Part shown: one piece after another, positions 55,001 through 61,661 of the stretch
Position numbering within the stretch: position 1 is the first letter of the stretch
Layout: each line of letters starts with the position of its first letter
Position numbers and translations under genes: made by a program
Notes under the pieces: generated by a model
Database searches by the model: none
Seen by the model: the letters and a program-made list of their open reading frames with translations, nothing else
Told to the model about the DNA's origin: nothing
Source of the DNA: an uncultured Bacteroides sp.
GTDB taxonomy: Bacteria; Bacteroidota; Bacteroidia; Bacteroidales; Bacteroidaceae
Direction: 5' to 3'
Assembly (NCBI RefSeq): GCF_963676325.1
Contig: NZ_OY781099.1
Coordinates: 62,001-126,000, forward strand
DNA length: 64,000 bases

Positions 55001-55318
55001 AACTGTATTCCTCATGATTTCCAGAGTGGATCAATGGATATAGCTAAAGCTTACTTTGCACTTGGTCAGAAACAGAAGGCAGAACAGATTTTGACTGACT
55101 TGTCTAATAAATCTTATCAATATGCCAGATGGTATCTGAGCCTGGATGATTCAAAACTAGCAACAAGTAATCAGGATTGTGTATATAATCTATATATTCT
55201 GGACGAAACGAATAAATTGCTTAAAGCAAACAATTCGCATTTATTGCCAGAGTTCTCTAAGAGATTTGAAGCCTTGTATGCTACTTATTCAATGAGAACA
55301 GGTGCATCTCATAAATAA
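52004..55318 (+). CDS. DUF2723 (TMEM260-like) membrane protein with C-terminal repeats
   Basis: A 1104-residue inner-membrane protein. The N-terminal half has about a dozen helices with the DUF2723 start IEPTASFWDCGEFITSSYKL and GHPPGAPFFMLVANFF, where the DCGE acidic residue after helix 1 is as in GT-C glycosyltransferases; the eukaryotic relative TMEM260 is an O-mannosyltransferase. A further helix cluster follows around residues 560-660 with TPSQPRERDYAYAGSFYAFA. The last 300 residues are soluble; the final 150 look like TPR helices (KEGKNDKALKLLDYGMKSIP, AKAYFALGQKQKAEQILTDL). Enzymatic role here is an inference. The polysaccharide deacetylase gene follows after 14 bases. Confidence 0.85.
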   Translation: MKQYKLVNNLMGWFSFAIAAVVYIMTIEPTASFWDCGEFITSSYKLEVGHPPGAPFFMLVANFFTHFVNDPAMVARMVNTMSALMSGACIMFLFWTITHLTRKLLIKEGQEITLGKLITIMGSGLVGALVYTFSDTFWFSAVEGEVYAFSSLFTAVVFWLILKWEDVADESHSDRWLVLIAYLIGLSIGVHLLNLLCIPAIVLVYYFKKNPNANAKGSILALLGSMVLVAIVLYGIVPGFVKVGGWFELLFVNNLGLPFNTGLIIYMIILAAVIIWGIYESYVEKSKTRMKLSFLLTVALLGIPFYGHGGTCVVIGLVVLAILTIYLFAKFINQKYQISARTLNTSLLCIMMIMIGYSSYALIVIRSTANTPMDQNSPEDIFTLGSYLGREQYGSTPLLYGPAYSSKVKLETKDGYCTPVVNEGAPIYIRKEKKSQDEKDSYISTGNQQDYVYAQNMLFPRMYSSAHEAQYKQWMNIQGYDVPYDQCGEMVTVNMPTQLENIKFFFSYQMNFMYWRYFMWNFAGRQNDIQGSGEIEHGNWVTGIPFIDKALVGDQSLMPTELANNKGHNVFYCLPLLLGIVGLLFQAYRGQKGIQGFWVVFFLFFMTGIAIVLYLNQTPSQPRERDYAYAGSFYAFAIWIGIGVAGIVKLLSKKLGEVPSAIIASLACLLVPIQMAGQTWDDHDRSGRYTCRDIGQNYLNSCQKKGNPIIYTNGDNDTFPLWYNQETEGVRTDMRVCNLSYLQTDWYIDQMKRQAYDSPSVPITWSRLEYVTGVNEYVQVRPEVKQTILALYKSDPVEAKKNFGENPFELKNILKYWVRSNKEELKIIPTDSIVIKLDKEAIKRSGMMIPDSLHGVIPDYMTLSLKGKRGVSKAELMMLEMVAQCNWTRPIYMAISVGTENHLCFGDNFCQEGLAYRITPFNTTKLGGRVDSEKMYDNIMHKFKWGGMDNPKVYLDENIMRMCYSHRRLFAQLAVQLVKEGKNDKALKLLDYGMKSIPTNCIPHDFQSGSMDIAKAYFALGQKQKAEQILTDLSNKSYQYARWYLSLDDSKLATSNQDCVYNLYILDETNKLLKANNSHLLPEFSKRFEALYATYSMRTGASHK

Positions 55319-55332
55319 GGCGGCAATAAGAT

Positions 55333-55941
55333 ATGTTTATTGAACAACCCCCTAAAGTGTTAAGGGCTCTTTACCCGGGGGCAATTTGGAGAATGGATCC
55401 TAATGAGAAAGCTGTTTTTCTGACTTTCGATGACGGACCCATTCCCGAAATTACTCCCTGGGTACTCGATTTACTTGATAAATATGGGATAAAGGCAACA
55501 TTCTTTCTGGTTGGAGATAATGTACGCAAACATCCTGAAGAGTTTAAAATGATTCTTGAACGCGGTCATCGTGTGGGCAATCACACGTTTAATCACATTC
55601 GGGGATTTGAGTACTCGAGGAAGAACTATCTGGATAATACGGAAAAAGCGAATGAACTGATTAAATCAGATCTTTTCCGCCCGCCGCATGGTCACATGAG
55701 AGCTTATCAGTATTATGCTCTCAGAAAGAATTATAAGATAGTGATGTGGGATTTGGTAACTCGTGATTACAGTAATAAGCTGAATGGCGGGCAAGTCTTT
55801 GAAAAGGTAAAGCATTATGTACGGAATGGTTCTATAATCACGTTTCATGATTCATTGAAGTCCGAACAAAACATGAAATATGCCTTACCTCGTTCCATTG
55901 AATGGTTATTAGAGCAGGGCTATCAGTTTAAATTATTATAA
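55333..55941 (+). CDS. Polysaccharide deacetylase (NodB homology domain)
   Basis: A 202-residue carbohydrate esterase family 4 enzyme removing N- or O-acetyl groups from peptidoglycan or another glycan. The five motifs are present: TFDDGP (catalytic base and metal Asp), HxxxH as HTFNH, RPPHG, DLVTRD and ITFHDS with its His. There is no signal peptide or TM segment at the N-terminus, so a cytoplasmic or non-classical location is suggested, as for several short Bacteroidetes members. It may be co-transcribed with the DUF2723 gene and is coupled to queG by a one-base overlap (TAATG). Confidence 0.9.
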   Translation: MFIEQPPKVLRALYPGAIWRMDPNEKAVFLTFDDGPIPEITPWVLDLLDKYGIKATFFLVGDNVRKHPEEFKMILERGHRVGNHTFNHIRGFEYSRKNYLDNTEKANELIKSDLFRPPHGHMRAYQYYALRKNYKIVMWDLVTRDYSNKLNGGQVFEKVKHYVRNGSIITFHDSLKSEQNMKYALPRSIEWLLEQGYQFKLL

Positions 55942-56879
55942 TGGATAAAGAAACACTCTCTCAACAGATAAAAGCCGAAGCATTACGCCTCGGCTTTTCT
56001 GCTTGTGGCATTGCCCGTGCACACTTTGTGGGAGAAGATAAAACCTACCTTGAACAGTGGCTTGCGAACAACTATGAAGCGGGGATGGGTTACATGAATA
56101 ATCACCTGGACAAACGGTGTGACCCGCGTTTACTGGTTGAAGGTACAAAAAGTGTAATCTCTGTGGCGCTGAATTATTACCCTTCCCGCAGGCTCAATAA
56201 CGATCAGTTGCAGTTTGCTTACTACGCTTACGGGCAAGATTACCACGAGGTGATGAAAGTTAAACTAGCCTCTCTCTTTAATTATATCAATGAACAGCTG
56301 CATCCGGTTAGTGGCAGGGCGTTTTGCGATACAGCACCCATTCTCGACCGTTATTGGGCACAGCAAGCTGGGCTTGGATGGATTGGAAAGAACACTCAGC
56401 TTATTATTCCCCATGCCGGTTCCTACTTTTTCCTGGGCGAAATTCTTTTGGATGCTGAGCTGGAATATGATTCTCCTATGAAGAGCAAATGTGGCAATTG
56501 CAGACAATGTCTGGATGCATGCCCTGTGAAGGCTTTAGAAAAACCATTTGTCCTTAACTCCAACCGTTGTATATCTTATCTTACTATTGAGAATAAAGGC
56601 GGGATAGAGCCTGAATTGGCTTCTAAAATGGGCAATCATCTGTATGGATGTGATGATTGTCAGAAATGTTGTCCCTGGAATCGCTTCGCTACTCCTCAAC
56701 AAACGCCCGAACTTGAACCTTCCGAGGCTTTCCTTTCTATGGAAAAGCAGGATTTGGCCAGCTTAACTATTGAGCAATACCGCACTCTTTTCAAAGGCAG
56801 TGCCGTAAAACGTGCAAAATTTGACGGTTTGATGCGGAATTTGAAGGCTATATTGCCGGAATTAGATGTTACAGATTGA
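55941..56879 (+). CDS. queG: Epoxyqueuosine reductase
   Basis: Cobalamin- and iron-sulfur-dependent enzyme reducing epoxyqueuosine to queuosine in the wobble position of tRNA. The 312-residue protein has the N-terminal DUF1730 domain (ARHFVGEDKTYLEQWL-like opening, GYMNNHLDKRCDPR), and two [4Fe-4S] motifs, CGNCRQCLDACPVKAL and CDDCQKCCPWNRFA, at about 185-245. Codons 10-20 contain a terminator-like hairpin (55970-55998). Its end overlaps the converging unknown gene by 11 bases. Confidence 0.94.
   Translation: MDKETLSQQIKAEALRLGFSACGIARAHFVGEDKTYLEQWLANNYEAGMGYMNNHLDKRCDPRLLVEGTKSVISVALNYYPSRRLNNDQLQFAYYAYGQDYHEVMKVKLASLFNYINEQLHPVSGRAFCDTAPILDRYWAQQAGLGWIGKNTQLIIPHAGSYFFLGEILLDAELEYDSPMKSKCGNCRQCLDACPVKALEKPFVLNSNRCISYLTIENKGGIEPELASKMGNHLYGCDDCQKCCPWNRFATPQQTPELEPSEAFLSMEKQDLASLTIEQYRTLFKGSAVKRAKFDGLMRNLKAILPELDVTD
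55970..55998 (+). other. Terminator-like hairpin inside queG
   Basis: AAAAGCCGA at 55970-55978 pairs perfectly with TCGGCTTTT at 55990-55998 within the first 20 codons of queG. The T run is part of the stem, so efficiency as a terminator is doubtful; it could be an attenuator or chance. Confidence 0.4.
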
Positions 56880-58029
56880 AAGTATAACCTACGGATAGTG
56901 AAACATTATCGTTTAGTACAGACAAATCTTTCTGGAAATAAATTAATCTTGAATAGTTTATTCTTACTGGGATTGAGTGATTCTCATCTATAGAGAAAAC
57001 AAGGCCTGTTCCAATATAATATCCAGGGTGATAGGTCTTAACTTCTATTCTTCCTTTACTAAGTGTAACTTCGTTTTTTGTGGGGCACATTAAATATTGA
57101 TTATATCCCCCTTGGAATAGAAGATGAGTCTTATTATTAATATTATAGACATATTCGACTCCAATGTTGTTTGCAATTTGGATAGCACTAAAGTTTACTT
57201 TAAGAATAGGACTTTGGTATCCATTTATTTTTATCTGATTAGCGTTTATACCAAATTCAAATAATAGTTTATTTGATATTTTATCTAAACTCATTTGAAA
57301 ATTACCTCCAATTAAAGGACTATTATTGTTGAGTGAATAATTAATACCACTTGTTTGAATAATACAGTAATTCTTGTTGAATTGTATTCCAACAAATGGG
57401 CTTATATAAGTATTGCATTTATGCTTCGGTTCTTGATAGGATATGCATGAGAATTGTGAACAAGTTAAGGTGTGATACTTTTTAAACAAAGCTATAATAG
57501 AAGAACGGGAGCAGTCGGTTTCCTTTATATCTTTCTTTAGCTGTTCGTTATAGTTCAATATTGCTCTAATACTATTTCTAATTCTTTCTTTCTGGATATA
57601 AGACTGATTTTGAGTAGGAAAAGATACAATTTTGCCGCTTGAAGTATTAATTGCATAGTAAGACTCAAAACTTCTTTCTCCGCTCATTTTTAAGCGATAT
57701 AAGCTAATGGCTCCTTCTACTAAACATTCTGCAAAATATCTATTTTCTTCTCCTTCTGCCTTTAAGTCTATAGATTTATAGTAAAGTCCTATATTATATA
57801 AATATCCTTGAATTTGGTGAGGGTTATAAATAATTTCTTTATCAGAAAGATTGTTTTTGAATAAACATTCTTTCCAATCGCCCATACCATTACGATAAGC
57901 GAGAAATCCATGGATTGTATCACCTTTATTTGTAATAATACAACCTGATTTCCACTCTTCATTTATTGCATTAATAGGTAATTCTGTCAGAAATAAAAGA
58001 ATAAAGAATAATATATTTATTTTTTTCAT
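56869..58029 (-). CDS. Exported protein of unknown function, possible outer-membrane barrel C-terminus
   Basis: A 386-residue protein that I do not recognise. It has a signal peptide (about 1-21, ending NAIN), then a soluble region opening WKSGCIITNKGDTIHGFLAY, a phrase type common at the N-terminus of Bacteroidetes envelope proteins, with a helical middle (about 150-190). The last 180 residues alternate hydrophobic and polar positions and end SVGYTFNL, as in an outer-membrane barrel. It is a single-gene unit with a good promoter at 58065-58096, and repeat array C lies just upstream of that promoter. Confidence 0.75.
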   Translation of the reverse strand: MKKINILFFILLFLTELPINAINEEWKSGCIITNKGDTIHGFLAYRNGMGDWKECLFKNNLSDKEIIYNPHQIQGYLYNIGLYYKSIDLKAEGEENRYFAECLVEGAISLYRLKMSGERSFESYYAINTSSGKIVSFPTQNQSYIQKERIRNSIRAILNYNEQLKKDIKETDCSRSSIIALFKKYHTLTCSQFSCISYQEPKHKCNTYISPFVGIQFNKNYCIIQTSGINYSLNNNSPLIGGNFQMSLDKISNKLLFEFGINANQIKINGYQSPILKVNFSAIQIANNIGVEYVYNINNKTHLLFQGGYNQYLMCPTKNEVTLSKGRIEVKTYHPGYYIGTGLVFSIDENHSIPVRINYSRLIYFQKDLSVLNDNVSLSVGYTFNL

Positions 58030-58064
58030 AGAAGTCTATTAACAGTTTGATATTTTTATTGGTA

Positions 58065-58096
58065 CAAAAATATCTTATATCTTTATTATTAACAAA
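58065..58096 (-). promoter_or_regulatory. Promoter of the 56869-58029 gene
   Basis: On the minus strand TTTG (58096-58093) and TATTTTTG (58072-58065) with 20 bases between, a good Bacteroidetes match, about 35 bases before the ATG. The nearest core of repeat array C is 46 bases farther upstream. Confidence 0.65.
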
Positions 58097-58137
58097 CTCA
58101 TTAGTGCTTTATTTATTATTTCAAGAGAACTTTTTGG

Positions 58138-58222
58138 CGACCTGCGCAACTCGCTGTCGTGACCTGCGCAGCTCACTATATGCGAGTTGCGCAACTCGAT
58201 AAAACGACCTGCACAACTCGCA
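58138..58222. repeat. Array C: four TTGCGCAA-type palindromes at 22/23/22-bp spacing
   Basis: Core octamers start at 58142 (CTGCGCAA), 58164 (CTGCGCAG), 58187 (TTGCGCAA) and 58209 (CTGCACAA); each is followed by CTCG or CTCA and mostly preceded by GAC or GAG. The third unit is the perfect 14-bp palindrome GAGTTGCGCAACTC. Sequence differs from arrays A and B but copy number and period are the same. GC-rich, unlike the AT-rich surroundings. It lies upstream of the promoter at 58065-58096 and beyond the terminator of the kdu operon. Confidence 0.85.
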
Positions 58223-58265
58223 TAAAACTTCCCTAATGAAATTTGGAAACTTCCGGTGGAGAAAT

Positions 58266-58297
58266 AAAAAAAGCTGCCCCGTGTTACCGGAACAGCT
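58266..58297 (-). terminator. Terminator of the kduI-kduD-DUF4861 operon
   Basis: On the minus strand AAAGCTGTTCCG pairs (two G-T) with CGGGGCAGCTTT around GTAACA, followed by a run of seven T. It follows the DUF4861 stop. Confidence 0.85.
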
Positions 58298-58322
58298 TTC
58301 CTGAATTATAAATCAAGACGGT

Positions 58323-59546
58323 TTATTTGATTGTAGCAGTTAAAGGAGTGCGAACCTTTTGTGCGTACTCTTCAACATACTTGTACCAATCGGAAGAAGT
58401 TTTGAATCCCCATTTGCTCCAGCCTGCGCCGAAGTAATAAGTAAACTTAGTGCCTGGAACGTAATTGCTGATGGCAGCTACGTGTCCGTCTGCTCCATCT
58501 TTAATCTTGGAAGCTTCGTCGCCTGTGAAAGGCATCACTTTTGCTTCCTTCACACTCTTTGGGAAAACAGTAGCGACATAGATTTGTCCGTTCACCGGAT
58601 CGTTAGGATCTGCGTAAGCAGTATATCCTTTCTTTGCAGACATGCTGTAGTCTTTACTTCCGGTATGAATAACAATACCTGTAACAAGTGGCAGAGATTC
58701 TTTCAGGTTGCTGAAAGATATCTGAGCTTTGTTCAGCTGTGAGCCGGCATCAAGTGAAACAATGCGTGTTTCAATAACAGAATTACCTTTAATGTTTAGT
58801 GGCTTGTAGACAAGCTTCACGGTGAAACGTAAAGGACCGTTGTCTAATACCTCTTGAGTGGCATAACAGTATGGATATACCAGTTTATTGTCTACTAAGA
58901 AAGCTGATGTTCCTGCACCCAAAGTAGGGCCAACCTTGTAGTAATCCAGTCCGTTGCCGTGATCAAAGTGATAAGAAGTACTTTCTCTTAAAGCTTTTGA
59001 TGCAGCGGGATCAGTTTGCGCCAGACTCTTGATTTTAGCATTAGTATCTTTATCCAGTTCTGTTGCGTATCTTTTTTCTACAACAAGACCTTCACCCCTT
59101 TTTACCCAGATATCATAACCGAAAGCTTGTTCGCCGGTGGCCTGTAATGCCGGACCGTAAGTGCGGAATGCGATGCGGTCGTTCTCCCATGCCACGTCGT
59201 CTACGCGCTCAGGATACTGTTTTCCGGTAGCCAATACAGTAAACTTCTCCGGAGTTCCAGCTTTGATAGTGTATATTGCTGTAGATTTTGCTTTAACAGT
59301 TGTAGGAAAGATTAATTTCTTGTCGTAAGTAATCTGGTAAGGAACTTGTTTTCCGTTCTTGTCCAGAACTACTATCTGAGCATTCTTTGCCAGGTTTAGT
59401 TTGGCATTTACTTTGCTCATTGAAACCTCTACTATTTCTTTGTCTCTTCCTATTGATGAAGAATTAGTAACTGTAACATTCACATTTTTGCCGAAGCAAG
59501 TAACTGCGGGAAGTGCTGCTAATAATAAATAGAATATCTTTTTCAT
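58323..59546 (-). CDS. DUF4861 family exported protein
   Basis: A 407-residue protein with signal peptide (about 1-19, ending CFGK). The body is beta-rich, with YPERVDDVAWENDRIAFRTYG, GYDIWVKRGEGLVVEKRY and the C-terminal YYFGAGWSKWGFKTSSDWYK, phrases of the DUF4861 family. Such proteins occur in pectin and uronate utilisation loci of Bacteroidetes, and this one is the last gene of the kduI-kduD unit (77 bases after kduD), which supports a periplasmic role in uronic-acid polymer use. The reaction is unknown. Confidence 0.85.
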   Translation of the reverse strand: MKKIFYLLLAALPAVTCFGKNVNVTVTNSSSIGRDKEIVEVSMSKVNAKLNLAKNAQIVVLDKNGKQVPYQITYDKKLIFPTTVKAKSTAIYTIKAGTPEKFTVLATGKQYPERVDDVAWENDRIAFRTYGPALQATGEQAFGYDIWVKRGEGLVVEKRYATELDKDTNAKIKSLAQTDPAASKALRESTSYHFDHGNGLDYYKVGPTLGAGTSAFLVDNKLVYPYCYATQEVLDNGPLRFTVKLVYKPLNIKGNSVIETRIVSLDAGSQLNKAQISFSNLKESLPLVTGIVIHTGSKDYSMSAKKGYTAYADPNDPVNGQIYVATVFPKSVKEAKVMPFTGDEASKIKDGADGHVAAISNYVPGTKFTYYFGAGWSKWGFKTSSDWYKYVEEYAQKVRTPLTATIK

Positions 59547-59623
59547 CTTATTACTATGGTAAAAACGAATGTGCCGATGAATCTCCTATTGGAGGCACAC
59601 CGGCACATAGGTTGTATTATTAA

Positions 59624-60418
59624 TTACTTAGGTTGTTTACCAATATAAGCCAGAATACCACCGTCTACGTAAAGAACGTGTCCGTTTACGAAGTCAGATG
59701 CATCAGATGCAAGGAATACAGCTGGTCCCATCAAATCTTCAGGAGTTCCCCAACGAGCAGCAGGAGTTTTAGCAATAATGAAAGAATCGAAAGGATGACG
59801 AGAACCGTCTGCCTGAGCTTCTCTCAAAGGAGCTGTTTGTGGAGTTGCAATGTAACCCGGGCCGATACCATTACATTGGATGTTGAATTCGCCATATTCT
59901 GAAGCGATGTTACGAGTCAACATCTTCAAACCGCCCTTAGCAGCTGCATAAGCAGATACTGTTTCGCGACCAAGTTCACTCATCATAGAACAGATATTGA
60001 TAATCTTACCATGACCTTTCTTGATCATTGATGGAAGAACTGCCTTTGATACGATGAATGGGCCATTCAAGTCGATATCGATAACCTGACGGAAATCTTT
60101 AGCACTCATTTCAATCATTGGGATACGTTTGATGATACCAGCGTTGTTTACAAGGATATCAATAACACCAACTTCTTTCTCAATTTGAGCAACCAAAGCA
60201 TTAACCTGATCTTCGTTAGTAACATCGCATACATAACCGTGTGCTTTGATACCTTCTGCTTCGTATGCAGCAAGACCTTTGTTTACCAATTCCTGATTGA
60301 TATCGTTGAATACAATTGTTGCGCCGGCGTCAGAGAAACCTTTAGCCAATGCAAAACCAATTCCGTAAGAAGCACCAGTTACAAGTGCAATTTTACCTTC
60401 TAATGAAAAATTTACCAT
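59624..60418 (-). CDS. kduD: 2-dehydro-3-deoxy-D-gluconate 5-dehydrogenase (KduD), SDR family
   Basis: Cytoplasmic short-chain dehydrogenase that converts 3-deoxy-D-glycero-2,5-hexodiulosonate to 2-keto-3-deoxygluconate in the breakdown of unsaturated uronates. The 264-residue protein has the cofactor motif ALVTGASYGIGFALAKG, the structural NNAG in ILVNNAGIIKR and the catalytic YxxxK in SAYAAAKGGLKML. SDR substrate cannot be fixed by sequence alone, since gluconate 5-dehydrogenase is close, but the neighbouring kduI 22 bases upstream makes KduD the likely role. Confidence 0.9.
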   Translation of the reverse strand: MVNFSLEGKIALVTGASYGIGFALAKGFSDAGATIVFNDINQELVNKGLAAYEAEGIKAHGYVCDVTNEDQVNALVAQIEKEVGVIDILVNNAGIIKRIPMIEMSAKDFRQVIDIDLNGPFIVSKAVLPSMIKKGHGKIINICSMMSELGRETVSAYAAAKGGLKMLTRNIASEYGEFNIQCNGIGPGYIATPQTAPLREAQADGSRHPFDSFIIAKTPAARWGTPEDLMGPAVFLASDASDFVNGHVLYVDGGILAYIGKQPK

Positions 60419-60440
60419 TGTCTTATCGTTTTATAAGTTC

Positions 60441-61283
60441 TTATTTTAAGTCAGTAATTTTAGAGAAGTCCTGATCACCATAATCAAGGTTCTCACCACC
60501 CATTCCCCAGATGAATGTATAGTTGTGTGTTGCAGCGGCAGAGTGAATAGACCATTCAGGAGAAAGTACAGCTTGGTCTCCCTTCATCCAGATGTGACGA
60601 GTTTCGTCTACTTCTCCCATGAAGTGACAAACAGCCTGATCTTCCGGTACTTCAAAATAGAAGTAAGCTTCCATACGGCGAGAGTGAACGTGTGCCGGCA
60701 TAGTGTTCCATACGCTTCCAGGAGCAAGTTCAGTCATACCCATTTGAATCTGACAAGTAGGCAATACCTGATTAACAACCATTTTATTGATGTTACGGTG
60801 GTTAGAACCTTCCAGAGAACCCATTTCTGCAACAACTGCATCTTTCTTAGTAATCTTCTTATCAGGATAGTTTCTGTGAGCAGTCAATGAGTTAAAGTAG
60901 AACTTAGCAGGGTTCTTTTCATCTTTGCTTTCAAATGTAACTTCACGGTCGCCTGAACCTAAGTAAAGAGCTTCTTTGAATTCCAGTTCAAACTGAGCAT
61001 CTCCAACTTTCACAATACCAGGACCTCCTACATTGAACATACCAATTTCACGGCTGCGAAGAAAGATTGGTTGTTTTAAAGGATCAATAGCTTCAAGTTT
61101 AAGTACTTCACCACAAGGCATTGCACCACCCACAACCATGCGGTCGTACATTGAATATACCATATTTACTTCATTTGGAGCAAATACTTTTTCGATCAGA
61201 AAATCTCTGCGAATTCTTTTTGTGTCATAGCTTTTTGCATCTTCAGGATGCGCAGCATAGCGAATCTCATAATTTGTCTTCAT
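60441..61283 (-). CDS. kduI: 5-dehydro-4-deoxy-D-glucuronate isomerase
   Basis: Zinc enzyme of the cupin type that isomerises 5-keto-4-deoxyuronate, released from pectin or glycosaminoglycans by lyases, to the KduD substrate. The 280-residue protein has the family phrases YEIRYAAHPEDAKSYDTKRI, DRMVVGGAMPCGEVLKLE, and the metal-binding motif HVHSRRMEAYFYFEVPEDQ, with a third ligand region in WSIHSAAATHNYTFIWGMGGEN. First gene of the operon, with kduD and DUF4861 following. A minus-strand TAACTTTG box lies 43 bases upstream. Confidence 0.96.
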   Translation of the reverse strand: MKTNYEIRYAAHPEDAKSYDTKRIRRDFLIEKVFAPNEVNMVYSMYDRMVVGGAMPCGEVLKLEAIDPLKQPIFLRSREIGMFNVGGPGIVKVGDAQFELEFKEALYLGSGDREVTFESKDEKNPAKFYFNSLTAHRNYPDKKITKKDAVVAEMGSLEGSNHRNINKMVVNQVLPTCQIQMGMTELAPGSVWNTMPAHVHSRRMEAYFYFEVPEDQAVCHFMGEVDETRHIWMKGDQAVLSPEWSIHSAAATHNYTFIWGMGGENLDYGDQDFSKITDLK

Positions 61284-61326
61284 CTTTTATATTGATTTTA
61301 AGCAGTTGATATTAATTGCTACATTG

Positions 61327-61334
61327 CAAAGTTA
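61327..61334 (-). promoter_or_regulatory. Candidate -7 box of the kdu operon
   Basis: Minus-strand TAACTTTG, matching TAnnTTTG, 43 bases before the kduI ATG. No clear -33. The rest of the stretch to the tRNA terminator holds nothing else that I can support. Confidence 0.45.
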
Positions 61335-61467
61335 CTAAAAGAATTAGTTATTTATGGGGGAAAAATCGGCCAATTACATGGTAATTTTGTTTCAATTCAT
61401 ATAAATATTGACTTTTAGTTGCAATAGTATACGAATAGGAAGTATGTTTTGCTTAAATACAGAGCGA

Positions 61468-61508
61468 AAAAAAAAGTCTCGACTATCAATTGATAATCAA
61501 GACTTTCT
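61468..61508 (-). terminator. Terminator after tRNA-Gln
   Basis: On the minus strand AAAGTCTTGATTATCAA pairs with TTGATAGTCGAGACTTT (G-T and one weak pair), followed by a long T run. It closes the tyrS/tRNA-Gln unit. Confidence 0.8.
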
Positions 61509-61513
61509 TTCTG

Positions 61514-61584
61514 TTGTCTCACCAAGATTCGAACTTGGACTGACAGAACCAAAAACTGTAGTGCTACCATTACACCATGAGACA
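61514..61584 (-). tRNA. tRNA-Gln (anticodon TTG)
   Basis: The minus strand folds as a cloverleaf of 71 bases: acceptor TGTCTCA with TGAGACA, D arm with GGTGTAATGGTAGCAC, anticodon stem ACAGT/TCTGT around TTTTGGT with anticodon TTG at the usual place, and T arm CCAAG-TTCGAAT-CTTGG. The stem has a T-T pair next to the loop. CCA is not encoded. It lies 77 bases downstream of tyrS on the same strand. Confidence 0.93.
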
Positions 61585-61661
61585 AACTTAATAGCTTTCC
61601 TTAAAAAGCGATGCAAAGATAGCTGAATAGGCTGTATCTTCCAAACTTTTTAAGATATTTT

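Noticed and set aside
60525..60890. 121-codon plus-strand open frame
   Set aside because: Opposite kduI, which has its metal-binding motif and full family length.
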